DNA of 50,460 bases, taken from positions 1 through 50,460 of the forward strand of contig JAQMWT010000616.1 in the NCBI GenBank assembly GCA_029834535.1, written 5' to 3'. The translations under genes were made by a program, and so were the position numbers. The notes beneath the pieces are model-generated. The model had not been told where the DNA came from. It did not search any database and saw only the letters and a program-made list of their open reading frames with translations. The DNA is from Chrysophaeum taylorii (taxonomy: Eukaryota > Sar > Pelagophyceae > Pelagomonadales > Pelagomonadaceae). Each line of letters starts with the position of its first letter. The stretch's first letter is position 1. Shown in pieces: positions 19,319 through 29,858 of this stretch.

Positions 19319-19573
19319 GGGTCGGATAAGAAAGTTCGTACGAGCCGTTAACTATGTTTCAGTTTGTACTAAGACATACTCAACGGATCGCTGAGCTATG
19401 TTCATTTGTACTCAAGCAGTATGTGCCGCCACGCCGCGAGATCGTCGCGATGGAACTAGTCCCCATAGTGAAGTCGGCATCCTTTCGTCCCCTCACGCAA
19501 AAAAAGGAAAAAGCCCACGCGTTGTAGGACCCGTCGTTGCGGCGCGGGCTAGTCTCGTTTTCTTATCCGACCC
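19319..19573. mobile_element. 255-bp MITE, copy 1 (complete)
   Basis: The element starts GGGTCGGATAAGAAA and ends TTTCTTATCCGACCC, a 15-bp terminal inverted repeat, and is flanked by TA on both sides (19317-19318 and 19574-19575). A nearly identical copy is at 23309-23563 and two truncated ones at 47161-47404 and 47410-47637. A short open frame in it (MFICTQAVCAATPRDRR...) recurs only because the DNA is repeated and has no recognisable domain. Size, inverted ends, TA flanks and lack of coding capacity fit a non-autonomous DNA transposon, perhaps mobilised by a TA-targeting transposase such as the pogo-like one nearby. That link is inference. Confidence 0.85.
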
Positions 19574-20165
19574 TATGGGGCCTCAAAAGGAAGGGAGTAA
19601 GGAGTGTGGTCCAGTGGACCAGATGTGGTGAGTTTGAGGACCAGAGAGCCATGTACGATATGGGTGAACTCTCTGGACGATTTCTCAGCCTCAACTTAGA
19701 CTTCTTGGCGAGCGTGTGATTTGTGCTGACGAGCGAGGTACCCCCGACCAAGTGCGTTTACCTCGGGATCTTGAGGTGCCGTCGATGTGAGCACCCCTGA
19801 GCTAGTTAGTTGTGTCTTGCTTACTCCCACAAGAGGAAGAAGAACACGGCACTCAACATGCAGGAGGAGTCTGTTATCAACTAACCTGCCAGACTGCCGG
19901 GGCTAGCTGTAGAGTGTTCGCGACTTTCGAACGAACGATATAGCGCCCCAGTAGAAGTTGGCAGCAGACCGCCGGATATAGCACTCTTAGACGACGCGCG
20001 GCGGCGGTTCGTTGGGCGCGTCTAACGTCGCCGACCTAATTGGTGATAATGATGACCGCTTCGTAGAGAAAGAAGAAGGAGCGGCGTGGACAAGCAGAAG
20101 GTATTTAGAAGTCCAATATGGTTTGGATGGGAAAAAGACCACGGACCTGTTCGAAGCACGTCGCC
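19574..20165. other. intergenic region left of the dehydrogenase gene
   Basis: No gene is recognised. CTCAGCCTCAACTTAGACTT and the following TTGGCGAGCGTG resemble part of the LTR at 18290, and a TGTGGTGAG occurs at 19624, so a decayed LTR fragment is possible. Near 20115-20200 a ~40-bp segment (TTGGATGGG...GACCTGTTCG) is imperfectly duplicated, one copy forming the 3' end of the dehydrogenase coding region. Confidence 0.35.
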
Positions 20166-21185
20166 TTAGGCTTGGATGGGGAAAGGGCCACAGGCTTGTT
20201 CGGAGGCTGTCCAGAGGAGGTCGCGGGCTTTGGGGTCAGTGCAGATTGGCTCGATGGGGTCGACCTTCTTGGGAGGGCCTTTAATGGCACCGCAATCGCT
20301 GGGCTCGTAGAGCTCGCCGCTCTGAGGTTCCGGAGACAGACAGCAGTGGAGAAGGGGCATCGTCCCGTCCTCCGCACTCTGCGCGAAGCGCATGATCCAC
20401 GTCGCAGCCATTCCGCCGTCCTTGTGCGCCGTGACCTGGAGGTTGGTCGCGGCGAGACCCGGAGCCGCGGCGATCGCCTTAATGCCCGTGCCAGCCAGGC
20501 GGTCGTGAAGCGCGAGCGTGAACACGACGTTGGCTAACTTGGTTTCGTGGTATCGCACCCAGCGTGCGCCGCCGAAGAACATGCTCGCCCCGTTGCCCCC
20601 GAGATTCCCGCCATTTTTGCCAAAATACTTTTCCTCCAAGGGCGTCGTGGGGACTTTGCGTCCCACCGACGTGTGGCTGACGATACGCGCCTCGCCGCGC
20701 GCCTTCGAGGCTTTCTGCAGCAGCGGGAACAGCTCCTTGCCGAGCAAGAAGTGGGAGAGGTGGTTCGTCTGCATCTGGACGTCGTAGCCGTCGACCGTCG
20801 CCTTGTCCTCGAGGGCCATGACGCCGGCGTTGCAGCACAGGACGTCGACCTCGCCGACGAGCGATCGAACGCGAGCGGCCGCACCCTTAACGCTCTCGAA
20901 GGACATCAGATCGCACTCGACCGTCGTCACCTTGGTACCCTCGGCCGCCGCCCCAGCAATCTGCTCCTCGGCGGCCGTCGCTCGCGCCGAGGGCCGGTTC
21001 AGGAGGATAACGTGGGCGGCGCCCTTGGCGGCGCACGTTTTCGCACACACAAGTCCCGTGCCACTGGTGCACCCAGTCACCGCGATCACCTTCCCCGTCG
21101 CCGCCGGAAGCTCGGCATAAAACGTGGGAAACCACTTGCTTTCGATTTTCTGCGGCTCGGTGTACTTGGACGACAAGCCGCCCAT
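20166..21185 (-). CDS. Short-chain dehydrogenase/reductase
   Basis: SDR enzymes oxidise or reduce alcohols, ketones or related carbon centres with NAD(P)(H). The 339-residue protein has the Rossmann signature TGCTSGTG (residues ~37-44), CDLMSFESV for the adenine-side Asp, CNAGVM for the NAG motif, the catalytic Ser in VSHTSVGRK, and the Tyr-x-x-x-Lys pair in RYHETKLAN. AAPGLAATNL follows as the usual PG motif. Length and the ~30-residue segment before the nucleotide-binding site resemble retinol-dehydrogenase/protochlorophyllide-reductase-like SDRs; the substrate cannot be deduced. The start is the first ATG of the frame. The C-terminus ends in a locally duplicated segment. The gene is intact and GC-rich, unlike the repeats on both sides, so it is probably a host gene. 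Confidence 0.87.
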   Translation of the reverse strand: MGGLSSKYTEPQKIESKWFPTFYAELPAATGKVIAVTGCTSGTGLVCAKTCAAKGAAHVILLNRPSARATAAEEQIAGAAAEGTKVTTVECDLMSFESVKGAAARVRSLVGEVDVLCCNAGVMALEDKATVDGYDVQMQTNHLSHFLLGKELFPLLQKASKARGEARIVSHTSVGRKVPTTPLEEKYFGKNGGNLGGNGASMFFGGARWVRYHETKLANVVFTLALHDRLAGTGIKAIAAAPGLAATNLQVTAHKDGGMAATWIMRFAQSAEDGTMPLLHCCLSPEPQSGELYEPSDCGAIKGPPKKVDPIEPICTDPKARDLLWTASEQACGPFPIQA

Positions 21186-21311
21186 GATGTCCGTCGATAT
21201 TTTGTTTCTTCTCCGAAGATAACGAAGATCTCTTTATTTTAAGTCGTTGGGAACGGGGGAAGCTTTTATATCCCTTTTTCATAACTCGGAAAGGTCGAAG
21301 AACTTCCTACA

Positions 21312-22923
21312 GGCGGGTCGACACTAAAAATTACTGTTTTGTTGCAAGGGCCGTACCATGGACCGAACTCGACCAACCAGCGATGTGAGACGCTCAGGAG
21401 TACGCCCGACCACTCTCCTTTCGGACAGACCTGGGGCACGCCATACCCCAGTTTAGCGCGATCGTGGCATGGTGTGGGGTAATGTCTAGCAGTACCCGAC
21501 ACTAAAAATTACCAGGCATGAGGAAGGGGAGGATGGCTCACTAGGGGCACTAGGTGTCGAAATAAGCATGACCGTAGCTCCCGAAGTGTCGGTGGGGACC
21601 CTGGGAGCTGCTTTGGGCGGGACTCAGGTAGCTGGTTGGTTCGTGGCTGGGGTCGCCGACGGCGGCGACGATCGTGACCGATCTCGTGCTCGAATTCGGC
21701 GTTGCTGTCCTCCTCCTCCTCCTCATCTTCAGCATCATCCGGCATGGCAAGTGCAAGATCCTCCAGCGCCTTTTTGCACGCCTTCTTACTGCCCCGCTTC
21801 CATTCTAGGTCCCCGCAGATCTCGCAGTACTTGAGTTTTGCTGGCGTCGCACAAGGCGCCGTTGTCAAGGCCGCAGACGCAGCCGTCCTTGCAGCGCTGC
21901 CACGCCTCGAAGCATGCCGAGACAGCCGCGCCCATCGCGGCCCGCACAGGCCCCAGCACATCATGGCAGTGTTGCAATCGCGGTAGTCATAGGCCTCAGC
22001 CCAGCCGACGTCACCCTTGGCGGCCCCAAACTTGGTCTTGGCGTTCCCTTTGTTGTCGGCGTAGTCCACGAACTGCGGCGTCTCGTCGAGGTTCAGGACA
22101 AGGCGGGGGTCCGATATGGCGCCGTGCTCGTCCATAATCCCCGCGGCCTTGAGCTCGGCGCGAAGTCCGCGGATGCCCACAAAGTACTCCTCGACCATCT
22201 CGTCGCAGTTCACGGCGGCACGCTTCGCCTCGATCATTTTGCTTGATCTTCGTGTTGATCCGGTGCGAGTTGCGGGCGAAGAAACCTATGAATAATTCTT
22301 CCGAGGGCGAATGGCCGCACACAAGTTTGTAGTTGGCGTTGTTGAACGGACTTTCTTGCGTCCGCCGCGCCGGTTCTGAAGTCGGAGGTTGAGGAGTAAA
22401 ATATGGCGCACTTTGACTCCAATCTCTTCGCAGCTTTGGCGCGGCGCGGGCCTTGTTGCTCTCAACAATCCATTTCACAGGCGCCTGCTCCTCCTTCGGC
22501 GTGAGCGACATCCGGTCCGAGCGAGTGTGCGTCGCGGCTGTTTCATCAAACAAAACACGCTCCTTCAGTCTATCGTCGAGCTGTCTCCAGGTGATGAGCT
22601 CAATCCAGTCTGGGTGGTCAGTCACGCACTTCTTGGCCCCTACTCCTTCCTTCTCGCAATACGCTAAGGCCTCCGCGAAGACTTTCTGCTGCTGGCGTTT
22701 CTATTCCGCGTCCAACGCAGCCGTTATCTTGTTGAAAACTCTCTTCGGAGCCGTTTTTTCTCGCTGCCGCTTCTCCCGGGCTGTCTGTCATAGGGGCCCG
22801 CCCAGGCTCCTTCCGTGCCTTGGGGCGCTTCGCCACCTTCGGCTTGGCTCTGGTGGCCTTCCTAGCTGCGGAAGCTGAGTTTCGAAAGAGCGGGTAATTT
22901 TTAGCGTCGGGTGTCGACCCGCC
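21312..22923 (-). mobile_element. Decayed pogo/Tigger-like DNA transposon
   Basis: A perfect 13-bp inverted repeat, GGCGGGTCGACAC at 21312-21324 and its reverse complement at 22911-22923, bounds a 1.6-kb segment. Just inside, CACTAAAAATTAC (21322-21335) is mirrored by GTAATTTTTAGCG (22895-22907), and a further copy lies at 21500-21512. The interior encodes remnants of a transposase on the minus strand with a CENP-B-type DNA-binding part and one DDE-type block. Target-site copies are unclear, and internal deletion is likely because the catalytic domain is too short. Confidence 0.6.
21509..22911 (-). pseudogene. pogo-like transposase remnant
   Basis: Read on the minus strand, MSLTPKEEQAPVKWIVESNK and, further on, EELFIGFFARNSHRINTKIK resemble the two halves of a CENP-B/pogo DNA-binding domain (L-x-E-E-x-x-L-V-x-W-I and W-x-x-x-F-x-x-R). 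After a frame change near 22235 the sequence MIEAKRAAVNCDEMVEEYF and DPRLVLNLDETPQFVD matches the first catalytic block of DDE transposases of this type (N-x-D-E-T). The rest of the catalytic domain is missing; a Cys-rich segment (LKYCEICGDLEWKRGS) and an acidic tail follow. At least two frame changes are needed. The family assignment rests on these patterns only. Confidence 0.55.
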
Positions 22924-23035
22924 GTGTACGTGCCAAACACCTTGCTCGGAATATCCAAGTGCAAGCCGATTCGCGAGCCACCGCGCGAGGTTCAACGTCG
23001 CCGTGGCAAATCTTCCTTACTACGAATCGGCAGAT

Positions 23036-23300
23036 GTTTTGTTTGTCTGTTTGTTTGTCTTTGTTTGTCTGTTTGTTTGTCTTTAAAGGTCGACTGCTAA
23101 GAGGGGTGTGTGTGTGTGGTGCGTGAAGGATGTGGCTGGTTTTGTTGATTGCCTTTTAAGGTCGACTGCTAAGAGGGGGGTGTGTGTGTGGGGCATGAAG
23201 GATGTGGGTGGTTTTGTGAGGTAGGAGGGATGTGCCTGACGGGCGGAGATAAGTATGCGGAACCTAGTCGGGGTCATCGCCGAGTCGTGGGGCAGGCGAA
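23036..23300 (+). repeat. repeat family C, two tandem units, with a Helitron-type 5' end
   Basis: It begins ACGAATCGGCAGATGTTTTG followed by TTTG/TCTG repeats, resembling the TACTAATCGACAGATGTTTG terminus of the helicase-bearing units. Two copies of GGTCGACTGCTAAGAGG with G/T-rich tails follow at 23087 and 23160, then GATGTGCCTGACGGGCGGAG and GGGTCATCGCCGAGTCGTGG, which mirrors 4190-4215. It stops directly before the MITE at 23309. It is non-coding. Confidence 0.6.
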
Positions 23301-23308
23301 GAGAGGCA

Positions 23309-23563
23309 GGGTCGGATAAGAAAGTTCGTACGAGCCGTTAACTATGTTTCAGTTTGTACTAAGACATACTCAACGGATCGCTGAGCTATGTTCATTTGTA
23401 CTCAAGCAGTATGTGCCGCCACGCCGCGAGATCGTCGCGATGGAACTAGTCCCCATAGTGAAGTCGGCATCCTTTCGTCCCCTCACGCAAAAAAAGGAAA
23501 AAGCCCACGCGTTGTAGGACCCGTCGTTGCGGCGCGGGCTAGTCTCGTTTTCTTATCCGACCC
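23309..23563. mobile_element. 255-bp MITE, copy 2 (complete)
   Basis: This copy is nearly identical to 19319-19573 and has both inverted ends. The right flank is TA but the left is CA, so the target duplication is imperfect. Its right end is fused to the truncated 5' side of a helicase-bearing Helitron-type unit. Confidence 0.83.
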
Positions 23564-24892
23564 TAAGAGAGGACGGACCCCGATTCAGGATAAGGATCAG
23601 GTAAGCCGCGAGACAGCGATTGATCTTCCAAGCCGTCTATGGCGACCTCGCAGACTATTTCCACGACCCGCGGCGGCTCTTTCAGCGCGCCATTCTCACG
23701 CCCCGTCGAAACGATGTCGTCGATGCTGACGACACGCGCATGACCGCGGCCTTTTTTTCCCGGAGACGAGGCGTCGGAGTTCTTTTCGGCAGACTAGGTT
23801 GGGTCAGAAGACGACGCCTCGCTCTTTACAGTCGAGTTTTCGACTCCCTGACAACCAACGGCATGCTGACTTTGATCGCGAGCTTAAAGTCTTCGCAACC
23901 TCGACCCGTCGCACGGCCACTGCAACGGTACCAGATACATGATCGATCGTGTCGTTGTCACCGAGGCTCCTCCAACCTGTATCCCTTAAGGCCCGCCGAC
24001 GCCAAACGATCACCAAGAGCCAGGGCCACACGCCCCGCGAGGTCGGCGTCCTCTTGCCCACAAGCCCGTCTTCTGTCACGTCCAGCTCTACGTGGCTCTC
24101 TGTCGATCGGCAACCCCGAGGATATCCTCTTCTTGGTCGACGATTCCACCCTACTCCACGCGTGCTCCGCAATGCCGATAAGCTCCCTCCCGGCGTCTAC
24201 ACGCGCACTGAAGGTGAACTTACTGGGACTAGGTGAACTTACTGGGGTTTGAGATTGGGACTAGATGAATATAGTGACCAGGTGAACTTGAACTTACTGG
24301 GACCAGGTGAACTTACTGGGGGTTTTAGGGTAAGCTCAAAGGTGAGCGGCGTGTGTGGATCAAAGCAGCTTAGATTGGCGGAGGCGAGAGCGACGAGCTC
24401 GAAGGAGTGGGTATGAGCACGAGTGGGTTTACGCCGAACTTACTGGGGTTAGAGATTTGGACTAGGTGAACTTTGTGGCAGTAACGCCCATTCCCCCCAC
24501 TTGCCTGCCTGCCACCTGACTTACCATGATTGTTACCCTGGTACTGACCTTGCAATTACGGGGGGGGTGTCATCTTGACACCCTCACCTGCGCTTCCACC
24601 GAACTCAATGTACCGGGCATTTGTATTGCTTTCTTGCTGTCTTCTTGATATTACCCTCATTTGATTGTCCGATTTCGTGATGGCGTGAGGTATTACGCTG
24701 AGATCGGGCGTGTGGTGGTTTCACCCGCGGTTCGGGTTGGGAGGAAGGGTTGTTGAGGCCCCTGGTCCGGCCAGGAGGGGCGGGTATCTGAGAAAACCAC
24801 TACAACTTACTGACCAGGTGAACTTACTGGGACCAGGTGAACTTACTGGGGTTAGAGATTGGGACTAGGTGAACTTACTGGCCTGCACTTGT
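23564..24892 (+). mobile_element. Helitron-type unit A (5'-truncated, LTR inserted)
   Basis: This copy lacks the 5' terminus and begins at the MITE border. It carries the helicase remnant (see 32819-33876 for the motifs), the CTCAAAGGTGAGCGGCGTG and CAAAGCAGCTTAGATTGGCG segment, repeated GGTGAACTTACTGG motifs and the 3' end GGCCTGCACTTG. A solo LTR (24474-24804) splits it. Without the LTR its 3' part is colinear with the other units. Confidence 0.75.
24474..24804 (+). repeat. Solo LTR of the element 1 family
   Basis: The segment TGTGGCAGTAACGCCC...AACCACTACA matches the LTR at 3652-3981 along its full 330 bp. It is flanked by ACTT on both sides (24470-24473 and 24805-24808; AACTT if the last A is counted to the target). 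The flanking GGTGAACTT / ACTTACTGACC rejoin to the normal GGTGAACTTACTGACC repeat when the LTR is removed. Solo LTRs arise by recombination between the two LTRs of one insertion. Confidence 0.9.
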
Positions 24893-25733
24893 AGCTCTTC
24901 AAAATCATGCTGCGCCTGCGCGTGTCTCGCCGAGGCCAGGACGCTTTTTATGGGGGTAGTTTCCACTCAGACAAGATGCTATACATGTGGCCCTCGTTCT
25001 TGCGCGTGTTACCATGCTCTAAACCTTTCATGTCTGCCACCATCTGCCTGAGTGCACTTGTATGCCCCCATTGCACTCGCATGCGTGATTCTCTTAGCCC
25101 GCGTCCGGGAAGCCTCAATTGGCCATTCAGCCGAAGAAAAAAAGGCCTTCACCCGGATGTTTGTCGGCGAAAAGCGCCGGGTGACCAGCAGTGCCCCCGC
25201 AGCACTGCCCCTAGTCCTGACTTGGAGTATTGGGAATATGGGGTAGGTACTGCTTTTCTGGTTCTGGCGAATGGAGCAGAGTCCCTGCGAGGGCCGCCTT
25301 TCACTGGGGCAGGCCGAGGCTCCGCGTCTATTGTCACGGCTCGGCGCCATTGCCCTAAAAAGCAGCCGAGCATCGTCGCGTGCCACAAAAAAAAGTACAC
25401 ATCTGCTGGCACGAGCAACTCACCAGCCACCGCAGTGCGCGCAAAAAAATGCAAGAATCAAACGAAATAACCAGTGATGTGCACTATTCCCAATAAATAT
25501 CTTAGTCCACATCGCTGGTTCCGCCTTCGGCAAATGGGGCCACGTTGCTGGTTACCAAGAACCAGTGATGTGAGTGCTTTTTCGTGTCGCGCCGCCGGAG
25601 CTCCGTCCTGGAACGCGTGATGTGACCCGAGAGAACGAGTATTTTTTGTTAGGGTAAGTGAAATGGGTTTTAAAAGGTGGACTTCTATGATATGTGGGGT
25701 GTTTGTGTTTGTCATGGGTTTTTATATATATAT
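24893..25733. other. unassigned stretch between Helitron-type units
   Basis: Overlapping open frames of 60-190 codons exist on both strands (the longest 24907-25470, +) but show no recognisable domain and have atypical Ser/Arg/Lys/Cys-rich composition. I do not call a gene. CACCAGTGATGTG-like words recur at 25470 and 25560. The right end is a short (TA)n stretch at 25722-25733, directly before the next Helitron-type end. Confidence 0.4.
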
Positions 25734-26783
25734 ACAAGTGCAGGCCAGTAAGTTCGCCAGTAAGTTCACCTGGTTCCAATCTCTAACCCCAGTAAGTTCA
25801 CCTGGCCCCAGTAAGTTCACCTAGTCCCAATCTCTAACCCCAGTAAGTTGTAAGCCCACTCGTGCTCACGTCCACTCACCCCACTCCCCTTCGAGCTCGT
25901 CGCTCTCACCTCCGCCAATCTAAGCTGCTTTGCTCCGTACACGCCGCTCGCCTTTGCGTTCACTCTAAAAACCCCAGTATGTTCACTTGGTCTCAGTAAG
26001 TTCACCTGGTCACTAAGTTCACCTAGTCCCAATCTCAAACCCCAGTAAGTTCACCTGGTCCCAGTAAGTTCACCTACCGTGCGCGTGTAGACGCCGGGAG
26101 GGGGCTTATCGGTATTGCGCAGCACGTGTGGGTTAGGGTGGAGTCGTCGACTCAGAAGAGGATATCCTCGGGGTTGCCGATCGACAGAGAGCCACGTAGA
26201 GCTGGACGTGACAGAAGACGGGCTTGTGGGCAAGAGGACGCCGACCTCGCGGGGCGTCTGGCCCTGGCTCTTGTTGATCGTTTGGCGTCGGTGGGGCTTG
26301 AGGGATACAGGTTGGAGGAGCCTCGGTGACAACGACATGATCGATCATGTATCTGGTACCGTTGCAGTCGCCGTGCGACGGGTCGAGGTTGCGAAGACTT
26401 TAAGCTCGCGATCAAAGTCAGCATGCCGTTGTCAGGGAGTTGAAAACTCGACTGTAAAGAGCGAGGCGTCGGCTTCCGACCCAACCTAGTCGGTCGAAAA
26501 GAACTCCGACGCCTCGTCTTCGGGAAAAAAAGGCCGCGGTCATGCGCGCGTTGTCAGCATCGACAACATCGTTTCGACGGGGCGTGAGAATGGCGCGCTG
26601 AAAGAGCCGCCGCGGGTCGTGGAAATAGTCTGCGAGGTCGCCGTAGACGGCTTGGAGGATCACTGTCTGGCTCTCGCGCCTACCTGATCCTTACTCTCGC
26701 GCCTATCTGATCCTTACCCTAAATCGAGGGATAAACAAACAAACAAACAGACAGACAGACAAACATCTGTCGATTAGTAGTTA
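25734..26783 (-). mobile_element. Helitron-type unit B
   Basis: A full ~1.05-kb unit in minus orientation. The 3' terminus CAAGTGCAGGCC (reverse complement) is at its left edge, then the GTGAACTTACTGG-type repeats and the decayed helicase region, and the 5' terminus CTGTCGATTAGTAGTTAAG at its right edge. Five spacer bases separate it from unit C. The helicase frame breaks are the same as in the other units. Confidence 0.8.
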
Positions 26784-26790
26784 AGAAGAT

Positions 26791-27836
26791 ACAAGTGCAG
26801 GCCAGTAAGTTCACCTAGTCCCAATCTCTAACCCCAGAGAGTTCACCTGGTCCCAGTAAGTTTCGTATAAGTTTAGTTAGTTACCTGGTCAGTAAGTTCA
26901 CCTAGCTCACACCAACTCCCTTGAGCTCGTCGCTCTCGCCTCCGCCAATCTAAGCTGCTTTGATCCGCACGCGCCGCCAACCTTTGAGTTTACTCTAAAA
27001 ACCCTTTACTCTAAAAACCCCAGTATGTTCACCTGGTCCCAGTTTCACCTGGTCACTCAGTTCACCTAGTCCCAATCTCCAACCCCAGTAAGTTCACGTG
27101 GTCCCAGTAAGTTCACCTACAGTGCGCGTGTAGACGCCGGGAGGGGGCTTATCGGTATTGCGCAGCACGTGTGGGGTAGGGTGGAGTCGTCGACCCAGAT
27201 GAGTATATCCTCGGGGATGCCGATCGACAGAGAGCCACGTAGAGCTGGACGTGGCAGAAGACGGGCTTGGGAAAGAGGACGCCGACCTCGCGGGGCGTCT
27301 GGCCCTGGCTCTTGTTGATCGTTTGGCGTAGGCGGGCCTTAAGGGATACAGGTTGGAGGAGCCTCGGTGACAACGACACGATCGATCATGTATCTGGTAC
27401 CGTTGCAGTGGCCGTGCGACGGGTCGAGGTTGCGAAGACATTAAGCTCGCGATCAAAGTCAGCATGCCGTTGGTTGTCAGGGAGTTGAAAACTCGACTGT
27501 AAAGAGCGAGGCGTCGTCTTCCGACCCAACCTAGTCGGCCGAAAAGAACTCCGACGCCTCGTCTCCGGGAAAAAAAGGCCGCGGTCATGCGCGCGTTGTC
27601 AGCATCGACAACATCGTTTCGACGGGGCGTGAGAATGGCGCGCTGAAAGAGCCGCCGCGGGTCGTGGAAATAGTCTGCGAGGTCGCCGTAGACGGCTTGG
27701 AGGATCACTGTCTGGCTCTCGCGCCTACCTGATCCTTACTCTCGCGCCTACCTGATCCTTACCCTAAATCGAGGGACAAACAAACAACAAACAGACAGAC
27801 AGACAGACAGACAAACATCTGTCGATTAGTAGTTAG
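26791..27836 (-). mobile_element. Helitron-type unit C
   Basis: Colinear with unit B, and one of the best-preserved copies. On the minus strand an open frame of 204 codons (27094-27708) covers both ILTPRRNDVVDADNARM and the later decayed frame. Its 5' terminus TCCTAACTACTAATC directly abuts the 3' terminus GCACTTG of unit D, without spacer. Confidence 0.8.
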
Positions 27837-27837
27837 G

Positions 27838-28787
27838 ACAAGTGCAGGCCAGTAAGTTCACCTAGTCCCAATCTCTAACCCCAGCAAGTTCACCTGTTCC
27901 CGTTAAGTTCACCTAGTCAGTTAGTTCACCTAGTCCCAATCTCTAACCCCAGTAAGTTCGGCGTAAACCCACTCGTGCTCACACCCACTCACCCCACTCT
28001 CGCCTTTGCGTTCACTCTAAAAACCCCAGTAAGTTCACTTGGTTCCAGTAAGTTCACCTGGTCACTAAGTTCACCTAGTCCCAACGCCGGGAGGGGGCTT
28101 ATCGGTATTGCGCAGCACGTGTGCGGTAGGGTGGAGTCGTCGACCCAGAAGAGGATATCCTCGGGGTTGCCGATCGACAGAGAGCCACGTCGAGCTGGAC
28201 GTGGCAGAAGACGGGCTTCGCCAAGAGGACGCCGACCTCGCGGGACGTCTGGCCCTGGCTCTTGTTGATCGTTTGGCGTAGGCGGGCCTCAAGGGATACA
28301 GGTTGGAGGAGCCTCGGTGACAACGACGCGATCGATCATGTATCTGGTACCGTTGCAGTGGCCGTGCGACGGGTCGAGGTTGCGAAGACATTAAGCTCGC
28401 GATCAAAGTCAGCATGCCGTTGGTTGTCAGGGAGTTGAAAACTCTACTGTAAAGAGCGAGGCGTCGTCTTCCGACCCAGCCTAGTCAGCCGAAAAGAACT
28501 CCGACGCCTCGTCTCCGGGAAAAAAAGGCCGCGGTCATGCGCGCGTTGTCAGCATCGACAACATCGTTTCGACGGGGCGTGAGAATGGCGCGCTGGCTAA
28601 AAGAGCCGCCGCGGGTCGTGGAAATAGTCTGCGAGGTCGCCGTAGACGGCTTCGAGGATCAATGGCTGCCTCGCGGGCCTACATGATCCTTACTCTCGCG
28701 CCTATCTGATCCTTACCCTAAATCGAGGGACAAACAAACAAACAGACAAACAGACAGACAGACAAACATCTGTCGATTAGTAGTTAG
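27838..28787 (-). mobile_element. Helitron-type unit D (3' part shortened)
   Basis: Same architecture as units B and C but ~100 bp shorter, because part of the repeat-rich 3' region next to the helicase remnant is missing (near 28075-28085). The insertion GGCTAA at 28592 recurs in unit I (48543) and, in reverse, in unit E (33010), pointing to a subgroup of copies. Confidence 0.78.
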
Positions 28788-29528
28788 GAAGATATATATA
28801 TATATAAAAAGTCGACTGCTACAGAGGGTGGGTGGTGTGCTTGCGGAGGCTTGAGGGTTTTGGTGCGTTGTGTGTGGGGACGTGAGGGATGTGCCTGAAG
28901 GCGGAAGTGGGTATCCCGTTCAGGTGTTGGGGGTAAAGACGTGGGGGCTGCCTGAAAGGGGGGGCCAGTGATATGAGTTAACTAAGGAGTAAACTCGAAG
29001 GTTAAAGGCAGAGCAGGCGTGGAGGGGGGGCAGCTCAGAGCGGTCGATCCGAGTTTCGAGCGTAGAGGAAAGCGGGGCGAGTGAGGACATGACTTGAAGA
29101 CGGCGACGCAGGCCGTTTGTAGGGGGCGGGAGAGCGCGAGCCTAGCCGCCCGACCACTGCCAGGAATCCGGCGGTCGGGAGACATAGGGGCCGTTGGCGT
29201 TCCTGTAAGCGTCCTGGCGATCACGGAAGCGCGCCTGGACGAGTGATGTGGGTTTAGGAGTAAACTCAAAGACTAAAAAGGCAGAGCGGGCTCTGACAAA
29301 AGCAGCTCAGATTGGCGGGGATTGGAGCGAAAAGGAGAGCTGGGGTGAGTGGGGGGAAGGCCGTTAGCAATAGGGGACGCGTGCGAGCTTACCGTTCGGA
29401 CGTCGCCAGGGACGCGGCGGCCGGGAGACGTAGGGGCCATTGGCGCTTCTGAAAGCGCAATAGCGCTCCTGGAAATGAGTGGTGTATGTTAGGAGAGAGT
29501 GATGTGACCCGACAAATTAAGAGGCCCA
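28788..29528. repeat. repeat-derived region between units D and the elongase gene
   Basis: It contains an (AT)n run at 28793-28805, a diverged repeat C relative (28805-28905, GTCGACTGCTA, GATGTGCCTGA), and two copies of repeat D (about 28970-29235 and 29247-29430). Each D copy has GGAGTAAACTC, an AGCTCAGA/AGCTCAGATTGGCG block and GGGAGACATAGGGGCC or GGGAGACGTAGGGGCC. I see no convincing gene. Confidence 0.5.
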
Positions 29529-29813
29529 GTGATTTACCCTCAGCAGTCGGCTTTTGAAAACCAGCTATGTGACATTTACCCCGGAAAAAGAATAAAAAAC
29601 GGTACCGCTAGAGTGCGAAGCCTCAAGAGGCTCGACGAGCCACCGACAACGACCGGTCGTGCCCAATACCGAGATGTGTCCAAAAAAATAATCACCTTAA
29701 TTAGAGAGCCGACTGCTGCTATTGAGAAAGGGAAGAAGAAGAAGAAGAGGAAATACGATCCTCCTTTCGATCTCTATTGGTGTCAGAACGCGCTGATGGA
29801 AATGTACATATGA
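29529..29813 (+). pseudogene. short open frame, unrecognised
   Basis: A 94-codon frame without ATG start (GTG first) with a Lys-rich segment (EKGKKKKKRKYDPPFDLYWC). Composition differs from the GC-rich host genes nearby. No domain is recognised. It could be a gene fragment carried by a transposon or chance. Confidence 0.2.
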
Positions 29814-29858
29814 GACGGGGTATCTGTCTTCGAAAGATAGGCGGCGGCGATGCGATGA

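Noticed and set aside
19624..19955. Another solo LTR starting TGTGGTGAG
   Set aside because: Only one block resembles the LTR at 18290; no convincing end or target duplication could be found, so it is only mentioned as a possibility.
23388..23729. Recurrent MFICTQAVCAATPRDRR frame as a conserved small gene
   Set aside because: It recurs only because it lies in the 255-bp MITE; the frame continues into unrelated flanking DNA at each site.
24907..25470. 187-codon frame as a gene
   Set aside because: No domain, unusual composition, overlapping frames of similar length on the other strand, and its start is just at the edge of a transposon unit.
27094..27708. 204-codon frame in unit C as an intact gene
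   Set aside because: Only its first part is in the helicase frame; the later part is out of frame compared with the INKSQGQT and QLYVAL blocks.
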